Below, piece by piece: positions 52,664-61,291 of a stretch of DNA of 64,000 nucleotides. The translations under genes were made by a program, and so were the position numbers. The notes beneath the pieces were generated by a model, which was not told where the DNA came from, searched no databases, and saw nothing but the letters and a program-made list of their open reading frames with translations. Numbering within the stretch: the stretch's first letter is position 1; every line of letters begins with the position of its first letter. Source of the stretch: Pseudomonas sp. SJZ074 (GTDB lineage: Bacteria; Pseudomonadota; Gammaproteobacteria; Pseudomonadales; Pseudomonadaceae); assembly GCF_007828215.1 (NCBI RefSeq), contig NZ_VIUE01000013.1, positions 46,301 to 110,300 of the forward strand, in the 5' to 3' direction.

Positions 52664-52751
52664 TGTGGGAGCGGGCTTGCTCGCGAAAGCGGTGTACCAG
52701 CCACATATCCATTGCTGACACACCGCTTTCGCGAGCAAGCCCGCTCCCACA
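52664..52751. repeat. Perfect REP doublet (type I)
   Basis: Two arms of 32 bases, starting TGTGGGAGCGGGCTTGCTCG on one strand (52664-52695) and ending with its exact reverse complement (about 52720-52751), enclose a spacer of about 24 bases. The exact identity suggests a recent insertion. Confidence 0.9.
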
Positions 52752-52769
52752 GGGGCACGCACCAGACAG

Positions 52770-52796
52770 AAAAAAGCCCGGTCAACTGGACCGGGC
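52770..52796 (-). terminator. Rho-independent terminator of the tautomerase gene
   Basis: Read on the minus strand, GCCCGGTC and GACCGGGC form an eight-base stem followed by six T. It lies 16 bases after the tautomerase stop. Confidence 0.88.
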
Positions 52797-52812
52797 CTGG
52801 AAAGGCAAACCC

Positions 52813-53019
52813 TCACTCTTTGGGAAGACTCCGATACTCCGTCGTCGTCATCCCCGCATAACCCCAGTTATCCGTATCGACTTCCTCGATCACGATATGG
52901 GTCAGGTGCGGATCCTTGCCCAGTACACGCTGGAGGGTCTCAGTGATTTCCGAGATGACCTGGGCTTTTTGTTCGCGGGTGACGCCGTCACGGGTAATCC
53001 GCACGTTAACGAATGGCAT
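52813..53019 (-). CDS. 4-oxalocrotonate tautomerase-family protein
   Basis: Start set at ATG 53019, giving MPFVNVRITRDGVTREQKAQ; removal of Met exposes the catalytic Pro1 that defines the family. The 68-residue length matches the small hexameric tautomerases. The arginine in VNVRITRDG and the C-terminal beta hairpin complete the typical picture. A GGAGTG site lies upstream. It is divergent from a LysR regulator. Substrate unknown; it and the SDR probably serve one pathway. Confidence 0.88.
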   Translation of the reverse strand: MPFVNVRITRDGVTREQKAQVISEITETLQRVLGKDPHLTHIVIEEVDTDNWGYAGMTTTEYRSLPKE

Positions 53020-53123
53020 GTTGCACTCCTGCTGATGAGAAATGAGCGCGGGAAAATTCCTGCGCAACCGAAGTCCACTGTATTTATACGCCGCCGGCTG
53101 ATAAACAGGCAGCTGGCATATTC

Positions 53124-53141
53124 AGTTGATACGCGGTGTAA
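53124..53141. promoter_or_regulatory. LysR-type box in the tautomerase/LysR divergent gap
   Basis: AGTTGATACGCGGTGTAA ends six bases before the lysR start codon and differs at two positions from the box at 52617. Binding here would cover the lysR ribosome site, allowing autorepression. Confidence 0.6.
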
Positions 53142-53147
53142 CGAATC

Positions 53148-54071
53148 ATGAAGCGGCACTTTGAAGACCTGCAGTTGGGCAGCATAGAACTGTTCTGCCT
53201 GGCGGCCGAAGCGGGCAGCTTCACGGCGGCGGCACAGGTGGCAGGCGTGACCCCGGCGGCGGTGAGCCGTTCTATCTTTCGCCTGGAGGAACGTCTGGGT
53301 TCGCGCCTGTTCGTGCGCACCACCCGCAGTATCCGCCTGACCGACGCCGGCAAGACCTATTTCGAGCAGTGCCGGCAGGCGTTGACGCAATTGGTGGAGG
53401 CTCAACAGGAAGTGATGGGGGCGCAATCGGTGCCGTCCGGGCAACTGCGCATCAGCCTGCCTACTACCTACGGGCATCACCGGATCCTGCCCTTGCTGCC
53501 GGCCTTCCGTGCGCAGTATCCGCAAGTCAGCGTGGACGTGCACCTGAGCAATCGGAACATCGACTTCGTCGCCGAGGGCTACGACCTGGCGATTCGCGTG
53601 CGGGCCCAGCCGGACTCTTCGCTGATCGCCCGCTTGCTGGAGGACGCCAAACTGGTCGTGGTCGCGTCTCCGGATTACCTGAGCAAGGCTGGCACGCCGC
53701 AGACCCTCGAAGACCTGGGTGATCACGAATGCATTCAATTCGACTTGCCCAGCAGCGGCCGGCGGATTTCCTGGTTGTTCAATGTCGATGGCAAGGAGCG
53801 GGAGGTGTTCGGCCAGGGCAACTACTGCTGTTCGGACGATGTACTGGGCGGGGTGACACTGGCCAAGCATGGCGCGGGGCTGTTCCAGACCTACCGCTTC
53901 ATCGTCGAGCAGGAACTGGCGGACGGGAGCCTGGTGGAAGTGCTGCAGCCTTTCAGTGGCCGCTCACGTCCCTTCACCTTGCTCTATCCCCATGGCCGCT
54001 ACATGCCCCAACGGGTCCGCGCCTTCGTCGATTTCCTGATGCAGCAGCGGGAGCAGTGGGCAGGCATCTAG
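53148..54071 (+). CDS. LysR-family transcriptional regulator
   Basis: A 307-residue LysR protein: N-terminal winged helix (GSFTAAAQVAGVTPAAVSRS, about 25-44, then RLEERLGSRLFVRTTR) and a periplasmic-binding-protein-like effector domain (about 90-300). It belongs to the CrgA/DsdC-like group in sequence style. Divergent from the tautomerase, it likely controls that gene and the SDR through the shared box. Confidence 0.92.
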   Translation: MKRHFEDLQLGSIELFCLAAEAGSFTAAAQVAGVTPAAVSRSIFRLEERLGSRLFVRTTRSIRLTDAGKTYFEQCRQALTQLVEAQQEVMGAQSVPSGQLRISLPTTYGHHRILPLLPAFRAQYPQVSVDVHLSNRNIDFVAEGYDLAIRVRAQPDSSLIARLLEDAKLVVVASPDYLSKAGTPQTLEDLGDHECIQFDLPSSGRRISWLFNVDGKEREVFGQGNYCCSDDVLGGVTLAKHGAGLFQTYRFIVEQELADGSLVEVLQPFSGRSRPFTLLYPHGRYMPQRVRAFVDFLMQQREQWAGI

Positions 54072-54080
54072 GTGCAATTG

Positions 54081-54150
54081 CTGTGGGAAGCCTGCTCGCG
54101 ATAGCGTAGTAACTGGGCTGACGCCATTGCGAGCAGGCTCGCTCCCACAT
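54081..54150. repeat. REP doublet (type I), diverged
   Basis: CTGTGGGAAGCCTGCTCGCG... at 54081-54106 (with a short deletion) and ATTGCGAGCAGGCTCGCTCC... at 54126-54150, after the lysR stop. Confidence 0.8.
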
Positions 54151-54204
54151 TGAGTTCAAGGCTGACCGCAAGATCACTGTCAGCCGACAAGCCCTGTGGG
54201 GCGA

Positions 54205-54639
54205 TTAGAACTTGAACGCTTGCCGCCCGATCAGCAGCCACTTGCCATTTTTCTGCTTCTGCCAGATCTGGAAGTTCTCGATTTCCGTCGGCACGATATC
54301 GGTGCCCTTGATCGCCTGGGCCGAGAAATGGTTGCGCACCAGGGCGGTGTCACCTGAGAGGGTGATTTTCTGGTTCTGCATTTCCAGGGTCTTGAACGCA
54401 CTCTTACCGGTCTCGATGTCAGCGATAAAGGCCTTCTTGTCCTGAATATTCCCACTGGAATGCCCGTAGGTCAGGTTCTCGGCGGCCAGGGCCTGAAGCT
54501 GGGGGATGTCCTTGTGCAGCATGGCCTGGGTCAGGTGATCGACGGCCTGGGCCACCTCTTGTTCGGCGGATGAAGTGGCCGCCGCTGCGTAACCGCTGAA
54601 CAGGCACAGGAAGCTGATGGCCAATGTCGCTTTTTTCAT
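54205..54639 (-). CDS. Secreted SnoaL/DUF4440-like protein
   Basis: Start set at ATG 54639 (MKKATLAISFLCLFSGYAAA), giving a clear signal peptide cleaved near residue 20. The mature 124 residues have the NTF2-like cone fold pattern of DUF4440/SnoaL proteins: AVDHLTQAMLHKDIPQLQAL, LTYGHSSGN and a C-terminal NGKWLLIGRQAFKF strand. No enzyme role can be assigned. An AACAACAA (CA-type) motif lies at 54651-54658, next to its AAGG ribosome site. It stands alone between two lysR genes. Confidence 0.82.
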   Translation of the reverse strand: MKKATLAISFLCLFSGYAAAATSSAEQEVAQAVDHLTQAMLHKDIPQLQALAAENLTYGHSSGNIQDKKAFIADIETGKSAFKTLEMQNQKITLSGDTALVRNHFSAQAIKGTDIVPTEIENFQIWQKQKNGKWLLIGRQAFKF

Positions 54640-54796
54640 GGGGTGTTTCCTTGTTGTTGTAAGTATGAGGAAATGAGTGCTTCCAAATGCATTCATCTGT
54701 CATCGTACAACTACTTTGGCGTGGCGGGAACAGCTGAGTCGCTGGATCCCCTCGCCACAAATGCGTAATCGACAAAATACTTCGGCAGACAACGCA

Positions 54797-55693
54797 TCAA
54801 ACTCCCTCGCGGACCGCCCCGCGAATCCCTTCCAGCAACATGGTAAACGCCGGATTGTCATTGTCCTCGCGCCACACCAGATGCAACTCGCTCTGTACCC
54901 CTTCACCCAGATCGATCTCGCGAAACACCACCTGCTTGAACACCACGCTGGTGGCGCAACGCGGCACCAGCGCCAGGCCCATGCCGGCGTTGACCAGCGC
55001 CAGGATTGTCAGTGACGACCCCAGCCATTGCACGAATTGCGGCGCGACCCGGGCCGAGCGGAGCATGCCGGTGAGCAATTCGTTGAAGGGTGGGTAGGCG
55101 GAATGGGAATACATCAGGAACGGTTGGGCATCCAGATCCTGGACGCGCACCGTGTCGGCAGTCGCCAGCGGATGTCCGGCGGGGACTGCCAGCACGAAGG
55201 GTTCGCGTACCAGGCATTCGGTGGCGTAGCCGGTTTCCAGTAGCGGCGAGCGGACAATGCCCAGGTCGATGCGCCGCGCGCGCAAGGCTTCATGCTGCTG
55301 GTAGGTGTTCATCTCCGAAAGGACGATTTTTACCTGGGGCTGTTTCAGCCGCGCCTCGGCGATGACCTTGGGCAGAAACTCATAGACTGCGCTGCCGACG
55401 AAGCTGATGGTGACCGAGCCGATGTCGCCCTGGGCGAAGCGCCGGGCGGCCGTGGCGGCTTGTTGCGCCTGTTCCAGCAGGTTCTGCGCCTCGATGAAGA
55501 ACGCCCGGCCGGCGGCGGTGAGGGCCACGCTGCGGGTGCTGCGGGTGAACAGTTCGACACCCAGGTGATGCTCCAGCAATTGGATCTGCCGGCTCAGCGG
55601 TGGCTGGGTCATGTTCAACCGCTCGGCGGCGCGGCGGAAATTGAGCTCCGTCGCGACGGTGGTAAAGCAGCGCAGTTGGGCCAGTTCGAACAT
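54797..55693 (-). CDS. LysR-family regulator, divergent from the glucarate genes
   Basis: Start set at ATG 55693 (MFELAQLRCFTTVATELNF). The 298-residue protein has the LysR winged helix (NFRRAAERLNMTQPPLSRQI, then LEHHLGVELFTRSTR) and a full effector domain. It belongs to the CatR/BenM-like group by the MTQPPLSRQIQ style. It is divergent from the MFS-glucarate dehydratase operon with a gap of about 107 bases, and is the obvious activator of that operon. Confidence 0.92.
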   Translation of the reverse strand: MFELAQLRCFTTVATELNFRRAAERLNMTQPPLSRQIQLLEHHLGVELFTRSTRSVALTAAGRAFFIEAQNLLEQAQQAATAARRFAQGDIGSVTISFVGSAVYEFLPKVIAEARLKQPQVKIVLSEMNTYQQHEALRARRIDLGIVRSPLLETGYATECLVREPFVLAVPAGHPLATADTVRVQDLDAQPFLMYSHSAYPPFNELLTGMLRSARVAPQFVQWLGSSLTILALVNAGMGLALVPRCATSVVFKQVVFREIDLGEGVQSELHLVWREDNDNPAFTMLLEGIRGAVREGV

Positions 55694-55776
55694 TGATTCA
55701 ATCCAGGTATCAATCAAGTGCCAAGTTAGATTAGACGGGAACAATACACCCCGTCCATCATCGAGCCGTTCCCCAC

Positions 55777-55784
55777 AAAAACAA
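55777..55784 (+). promoter_or_regulatory. CA-type motif before the glucarate permease gene
   Basis: AAAAACAA matches AANAANAA and lies six bases before the GGGAGG ribosome site of the permease. A second match, AACAATAA (58728-58735), covers codons 3-5 of the porin gene. Confidence 0.4.
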
Positions 55785-55800
55785 CGATTGGGAGGCTCCC

Positions 55801-57198
55801 TTGAATAACGTACCGGACTCCACGCATGACAGTACCCTGGCGCGCGCCGCGGCCAAGGTCAAACGTCATGTACTGCCCCTGGTGGTGGTGATGTTCATCG
55901 TCAACTACATCGACCGGGTCAACATCGGCTTCGTGCGCAGCCACCTGGAAACCGACCTGGGCATCGGTGCCGCCGCCTATGGCCTTGGCGCCGGGTTGTT
56001 CTTCGTCGGCTACGCGCTGTTCGAAGTGCCGTCCAACATGTTGCTGCAACGCTACGGTGCCCGCGCCTGGCTGACGCGGATCATGTTCACCTGGGGCGCG
56101 GCGGCGATGGCCATGGCCTTCGTGCGCGGCGAAACCAGTTTCTACGTGCTGCGCTTCATTCTCGGCGCGGCGGAGGCGGGCTTCTTTCCCGGCATCATCT
56201 ACTACTTCACCCAGTGGCTGCCGGCCAACGAGCGCGGCAAGGCGATGGCGATCTTCCTCAGCGGTTCGGCCATCGCTTCGGTGATTTCCGGGCCGGTGTC
56301 CGGTGCCCTGTTGCATGTCAGCGGCATGGGGTTGCATGGCTGGCAGTGGATGTTCCTGATCGAAGGCTTTGCCTCCATCGTGCTGTGCGGGTTTGTCTGG
56401 TTCTGGCTGCAATCGCACCCCAACCAGGCCAAATGGCTGAGCGCCGAAGAGAAAGCCGTGTTGACCGTCACCATCGCCGAAGAACAACGGGCCCGGGAAG
56501 CCGCCCAGGTGATCAAGCCGTCGATGTTCAAGCTGCTCGCCGACCGGCAGATCGCGCTGTTCTGTTTCATCTATTTTTCCATCGCCCTGACGATCTACGG
56601 CGCCACGTTCTGGCTGCCGAGTATGATCAGGAAAATGGGCAGCCTGGGGGATTTCCAGGTCGGCTTGCTCAACTCCATCCCATGGATCATTTCCATCGTG
56701 GCGATGTACGGTTTCGCGGCCCTGGCCGGCAAATGGAAGTTCCAGCAGGCGTGGGTGGCGGCTACCCTGGTGATTGCGGCGTTCGGCATGTTCATGTCCA
56801 CCACCGGCGGGCCGGTCTTCGCCTTCGTCGCCATCTGTTTCGCGGCCATCGGTTTCAAGGCCGCGTCGGCGCTGTTCTGGCCGATTCCCCAAAGCTACCT
56901 CGACGCCCGCATCGCGGCGGCGGTGATTGCTCTGATCAACTCCATCGGCAACCTTGGCGGCTTCGTCGCGCCGACGGCGTTCGGTTTCCTGGAGCAGACC
57001 ACCGGCTCCATCGAGGGCGGCCTGTATGGCCTGGCGATTACCTCGCTGGTCGCCGCCGTGGTGATCTTCTTCGCCCGTACCTCACCGGGGCGCGACACGC
57101 CCAACTCATTGTCCGGCAAGCGTGAAATCGTCGCGCAGGCCCATCCATCGGAAAACACCCAAGCCCTGAACCCTGGCCCATCGGGAGCCGCTGTATGA
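55801..57198 (+). CDS. MFS transporter, ACS family (glucarate/galactarate permease type)
   Basis: Starts at TTG 55801, with GGGAGG six bases ahead. The 465-residue protein has twelve helices and the anion:cation symporter pattern: IVNYIDRVNIGFV in helix 1, FEVPSNMLLQRYGARAWLTR in loop 2-3 and GAAEAGFFPGIIYYFTQWLP in helix 4. These are typical of glucarate, galactonate and phthalate symporters. Its stop overlaps the dehydratase start (ATGA at 57195), so uptake and dehydration are coupled. Confidence 0.9.
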   Translation: MNNVPDSTHDSTLARAAAKVKRHVLPLVVVMFIVNYIDRVNIGFVRSHLETDLGIGAAAYGLGAGLFFVGYALFEVPSNMLLQRYGARAWLTRIMFTWGAAAMAMAFVRGETSFYVLRFILGAAEAGFFPGIIYYFTQWLPANERGKAMAIFLSGSAIASVISGPVSGALLHVSGMGLHGWQWMFLIEGFASIVLCGFVWFWLQSHPNQAKWLSAEEKAVLTVTIAEEQRAREAAQVIKPSMFKLLADRQIALFCFIYFSIALTIYGATFWLPSMIRKMGSLGDFQVGLLNSIPWIISIVAMYGFAALAGKWKFQQAWVAATLVIAAFGMFMSTTGGPVFAFVAICFAAIGFKAASALFWPIPQSYLDARIAAAVIALINSIGNLGGFVAPTAFGFLEQTTGSIEGGLYGLAITSLVAAVVIFFARTSPGRDTPNSLSGKREIVAQAHPSENTQALNPGPSGAAV

Positions 57199-58469
57199 AG
57201 ATCAAACGCGTCACCGTCACCCCCATTGCCTTTCGCGATCCGCCATTGCTCAACGCCAGCGGCATTCATGAGCCGTTTGCGCTGCGCTCGATCATCGAGA
57301 TCGAGAGTGACAACGGCTACATCGGTCTGGGCGAGAGCTACGGCGATGCGCCGGCCCTGGCGATCCAGCAGCAATTGCAGGACCAACTGATTGGCCTGGA
57401 CCCGTTCAACCTCAACCAGTTGCGGAGCATCGTCCAGGCCACCGTCGCCGCGCAACGGCCCGCCAGTGTCGCCGGCGCCGAACTGGCGCCGGGCTCCCAT
57501 GCGAGCAAGGCCGTGAGCAACGCCTACTCGGCATTCGAAGTGGCTTGTCTGGACCTGCAGGCCCATTACCTCAATGTACCGCTGGTGGATCTGCTGGGCG
57601 GGGCGATTCGCGAAGAGATCCCGTTCAGCGCGTACCTGTTCTTCAAGTACGCCGAGCACATCGATTCGCCGTATCCGCCGGACAGTTGGGGCGAGGCGCT
57701 GACCGAACAGCAGATCGTCGCCCAGGCCCGGCGCATGATCACCGACTACGGTTTCAAGAGCATCAAGCTCAAGGCTGGCGCACTGGAGCCGGAACATGAA
57801 GTGGCGTGCATCAAAGCGCTGAAACGCGCGTTTCCCGGCTACCCGTTGCGCATCGATCCGAACGCCAACTGGTCGCTGGAAACCTCCATTCGCATGGCTG
57901 AGCTGCTGGGCGATGACCTGCAGTATTACGAAGACCCGACGCCGGGTTTGGAGGGCATGTCCGAGCTGCACAAGCGCACCGGCCTGCCGTTGGCGACCAA
58001 CATGGTGGTCACCGATTTCGACGAGTTCCGCCGCAGTGTCGCGCTGAACAGCGTGCAGATCGTATTGGCCGATCACCATTACTGGGGCGGCCTGCGGGAC
58101 ACCCAGGCGTTGGCGAAAATGTGCGACACCTTTGGCCTCGGCGTATCGATGCATTCGAACTCGCACCTGGGCATCAGCCTGATGGCCATGGCCCACGTAG
58201 CGGCCGCGGTGCCGAACCTGGACTATGCCTGTGACACCCATTACCCGTGGCAGGAGCCGGATGAGGAGGTGATCAAGGGCGGCAAGCTGCCGATTGTCGA
58301 TGGCTGCGTGAAGATTACCCGGGCACCGGGACTCGGGCTGGAACTCGACCGGGATCAACTGGGCATGTTGCATGAACAGTTCCTGCGTTGCGGCATTCGC
58401 CAGCGCGACGATGTGCGGCAGATGCAGCGCTACCGGCCGGACTGGAAGACCGTCAAGCCGCGGTTCTGA
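57195..58469 (+). CDS. gudD: Glucarate dehydratase-family enolase-superfamily enzyme
   Basis: A 424-residue enolase-superfamily enzyme. The KxK base is in SIKLKAG; metal ligands follow in RIDPNANW (Asp), YEDPTPG (Glu) and ATNMVVTD (Asn), as in glucarate dehydratases; the second base is the His in SMHSNSHLG. The ATNM and HSNSH motifs separate it from mandelate racemase and galactonate dehydratase groups. It dehydrates D-glucarate to 5-keto-4-deoxyglucarate. The aldolase/dehydratase for the next step is not visible. It might be a GudX-like paralogue of lower activity. Confidence 0.82.
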   Translation: MKIKRVTVTPIAFRDPPLLNASGIHEPFALRSIIEIESDNGYIGLGESYGDAPALAIQQQLQDQLIGLDPFNLNQLRSIVQATVAAQRPASVAGAELAPGSHASKAVSNAYSAFEVACLDLQAHYLNVPLVDLLGGAIREEIPFSAYLFFKYAEHIDSPYPPDSWGEALTEQQIVAQARRMITDYGFKSIKLKAGALEPEHEVACIKALKRAFPGYPLRIDPNANWSLETSIRMAELLGDDLQYYEDPTPGLEGMSELHKRTGLPLATNMVVTDFDEFRRSVALNSVQIVLADHHYWGGLRDTQALAKMCDTFGLGVSMHSNSHLGISLMAMAHVAAAVPNLDYACDTHYPWQEPDEEVIKGGKLPIVDGCVKITRAPGLGLELDRDQLGMLHEQFLRCGIRQRDDVRQMQRYRPDWKTVKPRF

Positions 58470-58483
58470 GTTCAGGTCGAGGG

Positions 58484-58517
58484 GGCCTGCTGCGCAGGCC
58501 AGCGGGAGCAAGCTCCC
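58484..58517. repeat. Two adjacent small hairpins of REP type
   Basis: GGCCTGC-TGC-GCAGGCC (58484-58500) and GGGAGC-AA-GCTCCC (58504-58517) lie just after the dehydratase stop and may serve as a transcript-end structure. The rest of the 252-base gap to the porin gene holds no gene. Confidence 0.6.
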
Positions 58518-58721
58518 TCGCCACGGGTGGACATCAATCTTGTGGGATAGGGTTGGGCCCGAAGTATTGCTCCCCCGAGCACCAGGGTCGTACACCGAAA
58601 CTGTCGCTCCAAACCCGCGCCACCAAAGCACCCGCCAATTGCCTCCAAGGCAGCGTATGGCGGGGCCTGTAGCCTTTCGATAATCGCCTCCGACATCCCG
58701 TCCCCTGTTGCGGAGCGCGCC

Positions 58722-59906
58722 ATGCACAACAATAAAAATACCCGTCGCCGTTTTATGCCTGCGGTCATCGCCAGCCTCTCGACCCTCGGCCTGACGTCGT
58801 GGGCCCAGGCTGAAATCATGCTGTACGACAAGGACCAGACCACCTTTTCCACCGATGGCTACATCAACGCCTTCTACGTCAACAGCGACGTGGACCGGGC
58901 GGGGGATCAGTTCGACCGGCGCCAGGCGCGGGTCAAGATGGGTTTTCTGCCCAACTACCTGGGCTTCAACATGAGCAAACAGGTCGATGACCTCAAGCTC
59001 GGCGCCCGCGCGTCGTTCTGGGTGACCATCAACGACAGCGAGACCAACGGCACCGACACTGCCATCGACGTGCGCCAGTTCTACGGCACCGTCGCCAACC
59101 CGGAGTGGGGCGAGGTGTTGATCGGCAAGGACTTCGGTCTGTTCGCCCGTTCCAACATTCTGCTCGACGAATTGCTCGCCGGCTATGGCCAGGTCAGCGA
59201 CACCCTGGGCCTGGTGGACGGCGGTGGCGTGTCGTTCGGCAACATCGGCAGCGGCTATCCCTATCCATTCCCGACCTCGCAGATCACCTATCGCACCCCG
59301 GTCATGGACGGGCTGCGGGTGGCAGTGGGGATCATGGATCCGGTGGACACCAACGACAACAGCGCCACCGGCAAGGCCTACCAGGAAAACCCGCGCACCG
59401 AGAGCGAGATCACTTACCAGTTCGACCTCGGCGGCGCGAAGATCTACAGCTGGCTCAACGGTAGCTACCAGACCTCGGACAACACCGATTCCACTGTCGA
59501 ATCGGTGACCTCCAAAGGCCTGGGTTATGGCGTGCAGGCGAAGATGGGCGGCCTGTCGCTCACCGGCTCCGGGTTCCAGGCCAAGGGCATCAATCCGTTC
59601 TTCACCAACAACGCCGGCGAAGCCACGTTGCGCAACGTCGACAGCAAGGGCTATCTGTTGCAAGGCTCGTACAAGCTGGGCAAGAACCGCCTGGCGCTGT
59701 CCTATGGCAAGACCGATGACGACGGCAACGGCGTGGTGGGCAGCGGTGCCGATTACGAAACCCGCGGCATTGCGCTGTTCCATGACGTCAACGATAACCT
59801 CAAGCTCGTGGCCGAGTACAACCAGTTCGAAATCAACGGCCACGATACCAGCGCGCAGAATGAAGACACCGATACGTTTGCGGTGGGGGCTGTGTTGACC
59901 TGGTAG
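58722..59906 (+). CDS. Gram-negative porin (Porin_4-like)
   Basis: A 394-residue outer-membrane barrel with a signal peptide (RRRFMPAVIASLSTLGLTSW, cleavage after AQA, near residue 30). The mature part starts with the strand TFSTDGYINAFYVNS, has many aromatic-girdle strands such as VLIGKDFGLFARSN and GLGYGVQAKMGGLSL, and ends AVGAVLTW with a C-terminal aromatic. This fits general diffusion porins of the Porin_4 group. It follows the glucarate genes and probably admits the sugar acid. A CA-type motif sits at its start codon. Confidence 0.85.
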   Translation: MHNNKNTRRRFMPAVIASLSTLGLTSWAQAEIMLYDKDQTTFSTDGYINAFYVNSDVDRAGDQFDRRQARVKMGFLPNYLGFNMSKQVDDLKLGARASFWVTINDSETNGTDTAIDVRQFYGTVANPEWGEVLIGKDFGLFARSNILLDELLAGYGQVSDTLGLVDGGGVSFGNIGSGYPYPFPTSQITYRTPVMDGLRVAVGIMDPVDTNDNSATGKAYQENPRTESEITYQFDLGGAKIYSWLNGSYQTSDNTDSTVESVTSKGLGYGVQAKMGGLSLTGSGFQAKGINPFFTNNAGEATLRNVDSKGYLLQGSYKLGKNRLALSYGKTDDDGNGVVGSGADYETRGIALFHDVNDNLKLVAEYNQFEINGHDTSAQNEDTDTFAVGAVLTW

Positions 59907-59923
59907 TACCTATGGCAACACAA

Positions 59924-59961
59924 CCCCTGTGGCGAGGGGATAAATCCCCTCGCCACAGGGG
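59924..59961. repeat. Type II palindromic repeat, perfect 18-base arms
   Basis: CCCCTGTGGCGAGGGGAT and ATCCCCTCGCCACAGGGG flank a two-base AA loop. It lies 18 bases after the porin stop and would form a strong hairpin in the transcript. Confidence 0.9.
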
Positions 59962-60127
59962 TGTTCCAGTTCTGGTTCAGGCATGTTTTGTGGTGGCCCC
60001 AGCCGTGCGCATCGCGGCCCGGGCCGCCACCGTTCTCATCCCATGGAAGCGCACACCCGCTACCCAAGTAGCATTCGTGGGCCCGGCGCGGCTTCGTACA
60101 CTCAAGGCTCCTGTCACGGAGGCGAAG

Positions 60128-61291
60128 ATGCAGCAGGCCCAGAGCGAAGGCGTGGTAAGCGCGATGTCCCAGGCAACGGATGTCGAGCAAGTGGCTCAGG
60201 AACTGGCGCGGCAGTTGCTGCATCCGTACCTGGGCTTCGTGCTGTTTTTCTGTTCCGCCGAATACGATCTGCCGGCCTTGGGCCAGGCACTGTCCCGGAG
60301 TTTCGGCGGGATTCGCCTGGTGGGTTGCACCAGCGCCGGGGAAATCACCGCCCAGGGTTATGGTCGCAACTGCGTGAGTGCGGTGGGGTTCGACCACCGG
60401 CACTTTTCCATTGCCGCCGAGTTGATCGGCGAAATGGGCGACTTCAGCCTGATCGACGCCCAGCAGATGGTCGAACGCCTGGCGAGCGGCTGCCGCAGTA
60501 ATGCCCTGGCACCGATCAAGGGCCACAGCTTCGCACTGACCCTGCTCGACGGCCTCTCCAGCCGCGAAGAGATGGTGCTCGCGGCGCTGAGCGCTGCCCT
60601 GGGCGACATCCCGCATTTTGGCGGTTCGGCCGGCGACGACAACTACCTGACCCACACCCACGTGTATTTCGAAGGCCAGTTCCATAGCGGCGCGGCCGTG
60701 GTGGTGCTGATCAATACCTGGTTGGAATTCGAAGTGTTCACCACCCATCACGTCCTGCCCCGGGAAGAGAAACTGGTGGTGACCGGCGCCGACAGCACTT
60801 CGCGCCGGGTTTATGAGCTCAACGCCGAACCGGCCGCTGAGGAATACGCACGGCATATCGGCGTGCCGGTGAGCGCCCTCGACTATCGGGTGTTCGCCGC
60901 CCATCCGTTGGCGGTGCGCATCAACGACCAGTATTACGTGCGGGCCGTCCAGCAGGTGCACCCGGACCTGAGCCTGAGTTTCTACTGCGCGGTGGAGAAC
61001 GGCATCGTTCTCACGGCCATGACCCCGGGCCCCTTGCTGAACAACCTGGAAAACCTCTTCGACGGCTTGCAGGCGCGTCTCGGCGATCTGTTGCTGACCA
61101 TCGGCTGCGACTGTTTCCTCAGGCGTCTGGAGCTGGAAGACCGCGGTGGCCTGGAGCAGATCGGCCAGTTCTTGCGCAAACAACGGGTGATGGGTTTCAA
61201 CACCTATGGAGAACAGTTCAATGGCATGCACATCAACCAGACCTTTACCGGAGTTGCCATTGCCCGACATCGCGTCCCCGGCCATCGCTGA
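60128..61291 (+). CDS. nosP: FIST-domain protein NosP (nitric oxide-responsive)
   Basis: Start set at ATG 60128, with GGAGG six bases ahead; the frame extends upstream into REP DNA. The 387-residue protein has FIST-N (about 20-215; GCTSAGEITAQGYG, HFGGSAGDDNYL) and FIST-C (about 225-370; MTPGPLLNNLENLF) domains. In P. aeruginosa, NosP is a haem-binding FIST protein that senses NO and inhibits the kinase NahK encoded next to it; the same neighbour is found here. It is cytoplasmic and lacks its own output domain. Confidence 0.88.
   Translation: MQQAQSEGVVSAMSQATDVEQVAQELARQLLHPYLGFVLFFCSAEYDLPALGQALSRSFGGIRLVGCTSAGEITAQGYGRNCVSAVGFDHRHFSIAAELIGEMGDFSLIDAQQMVERLASGCRSNALAPIKGHSFALTLLDGLSSREEMVLAALSAALGDIPHFGGSAGDDNYLTHTHVYFEGQFHSGAAVVVLINTWLEFEVFTTHHVLPREEKLVVTGADSTSRRVYELNAEPAAEEYARHIGVPVSALDYRVFAAHPLAVRINDQYYVRAVQQVHPDLSLSFYCAVENGIVLTAMTPGPLLNNLENLFDGLQARLGDLLLTIGCDCFLRRLELEDRGGLEQIGQFLRKQRVMGFNTYGEQFNGMHINQTFTGVAIARHRVPGHR

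Noticed and set aside
54733..54760. A further type II REP copy
   Set aside because: Only one arm (ATCCCCTCGCCACAAA) is present, without its inverted partner, so it was not listed as a complete element.
56895..59843. A 982-codon open frame on the minus strand
   Set aside because: It lies antisense to the permease end, the glucarate dehydratase and the porin, all with clear domains. Its translation has no recognisable domain; it is a third-position GC artefact.
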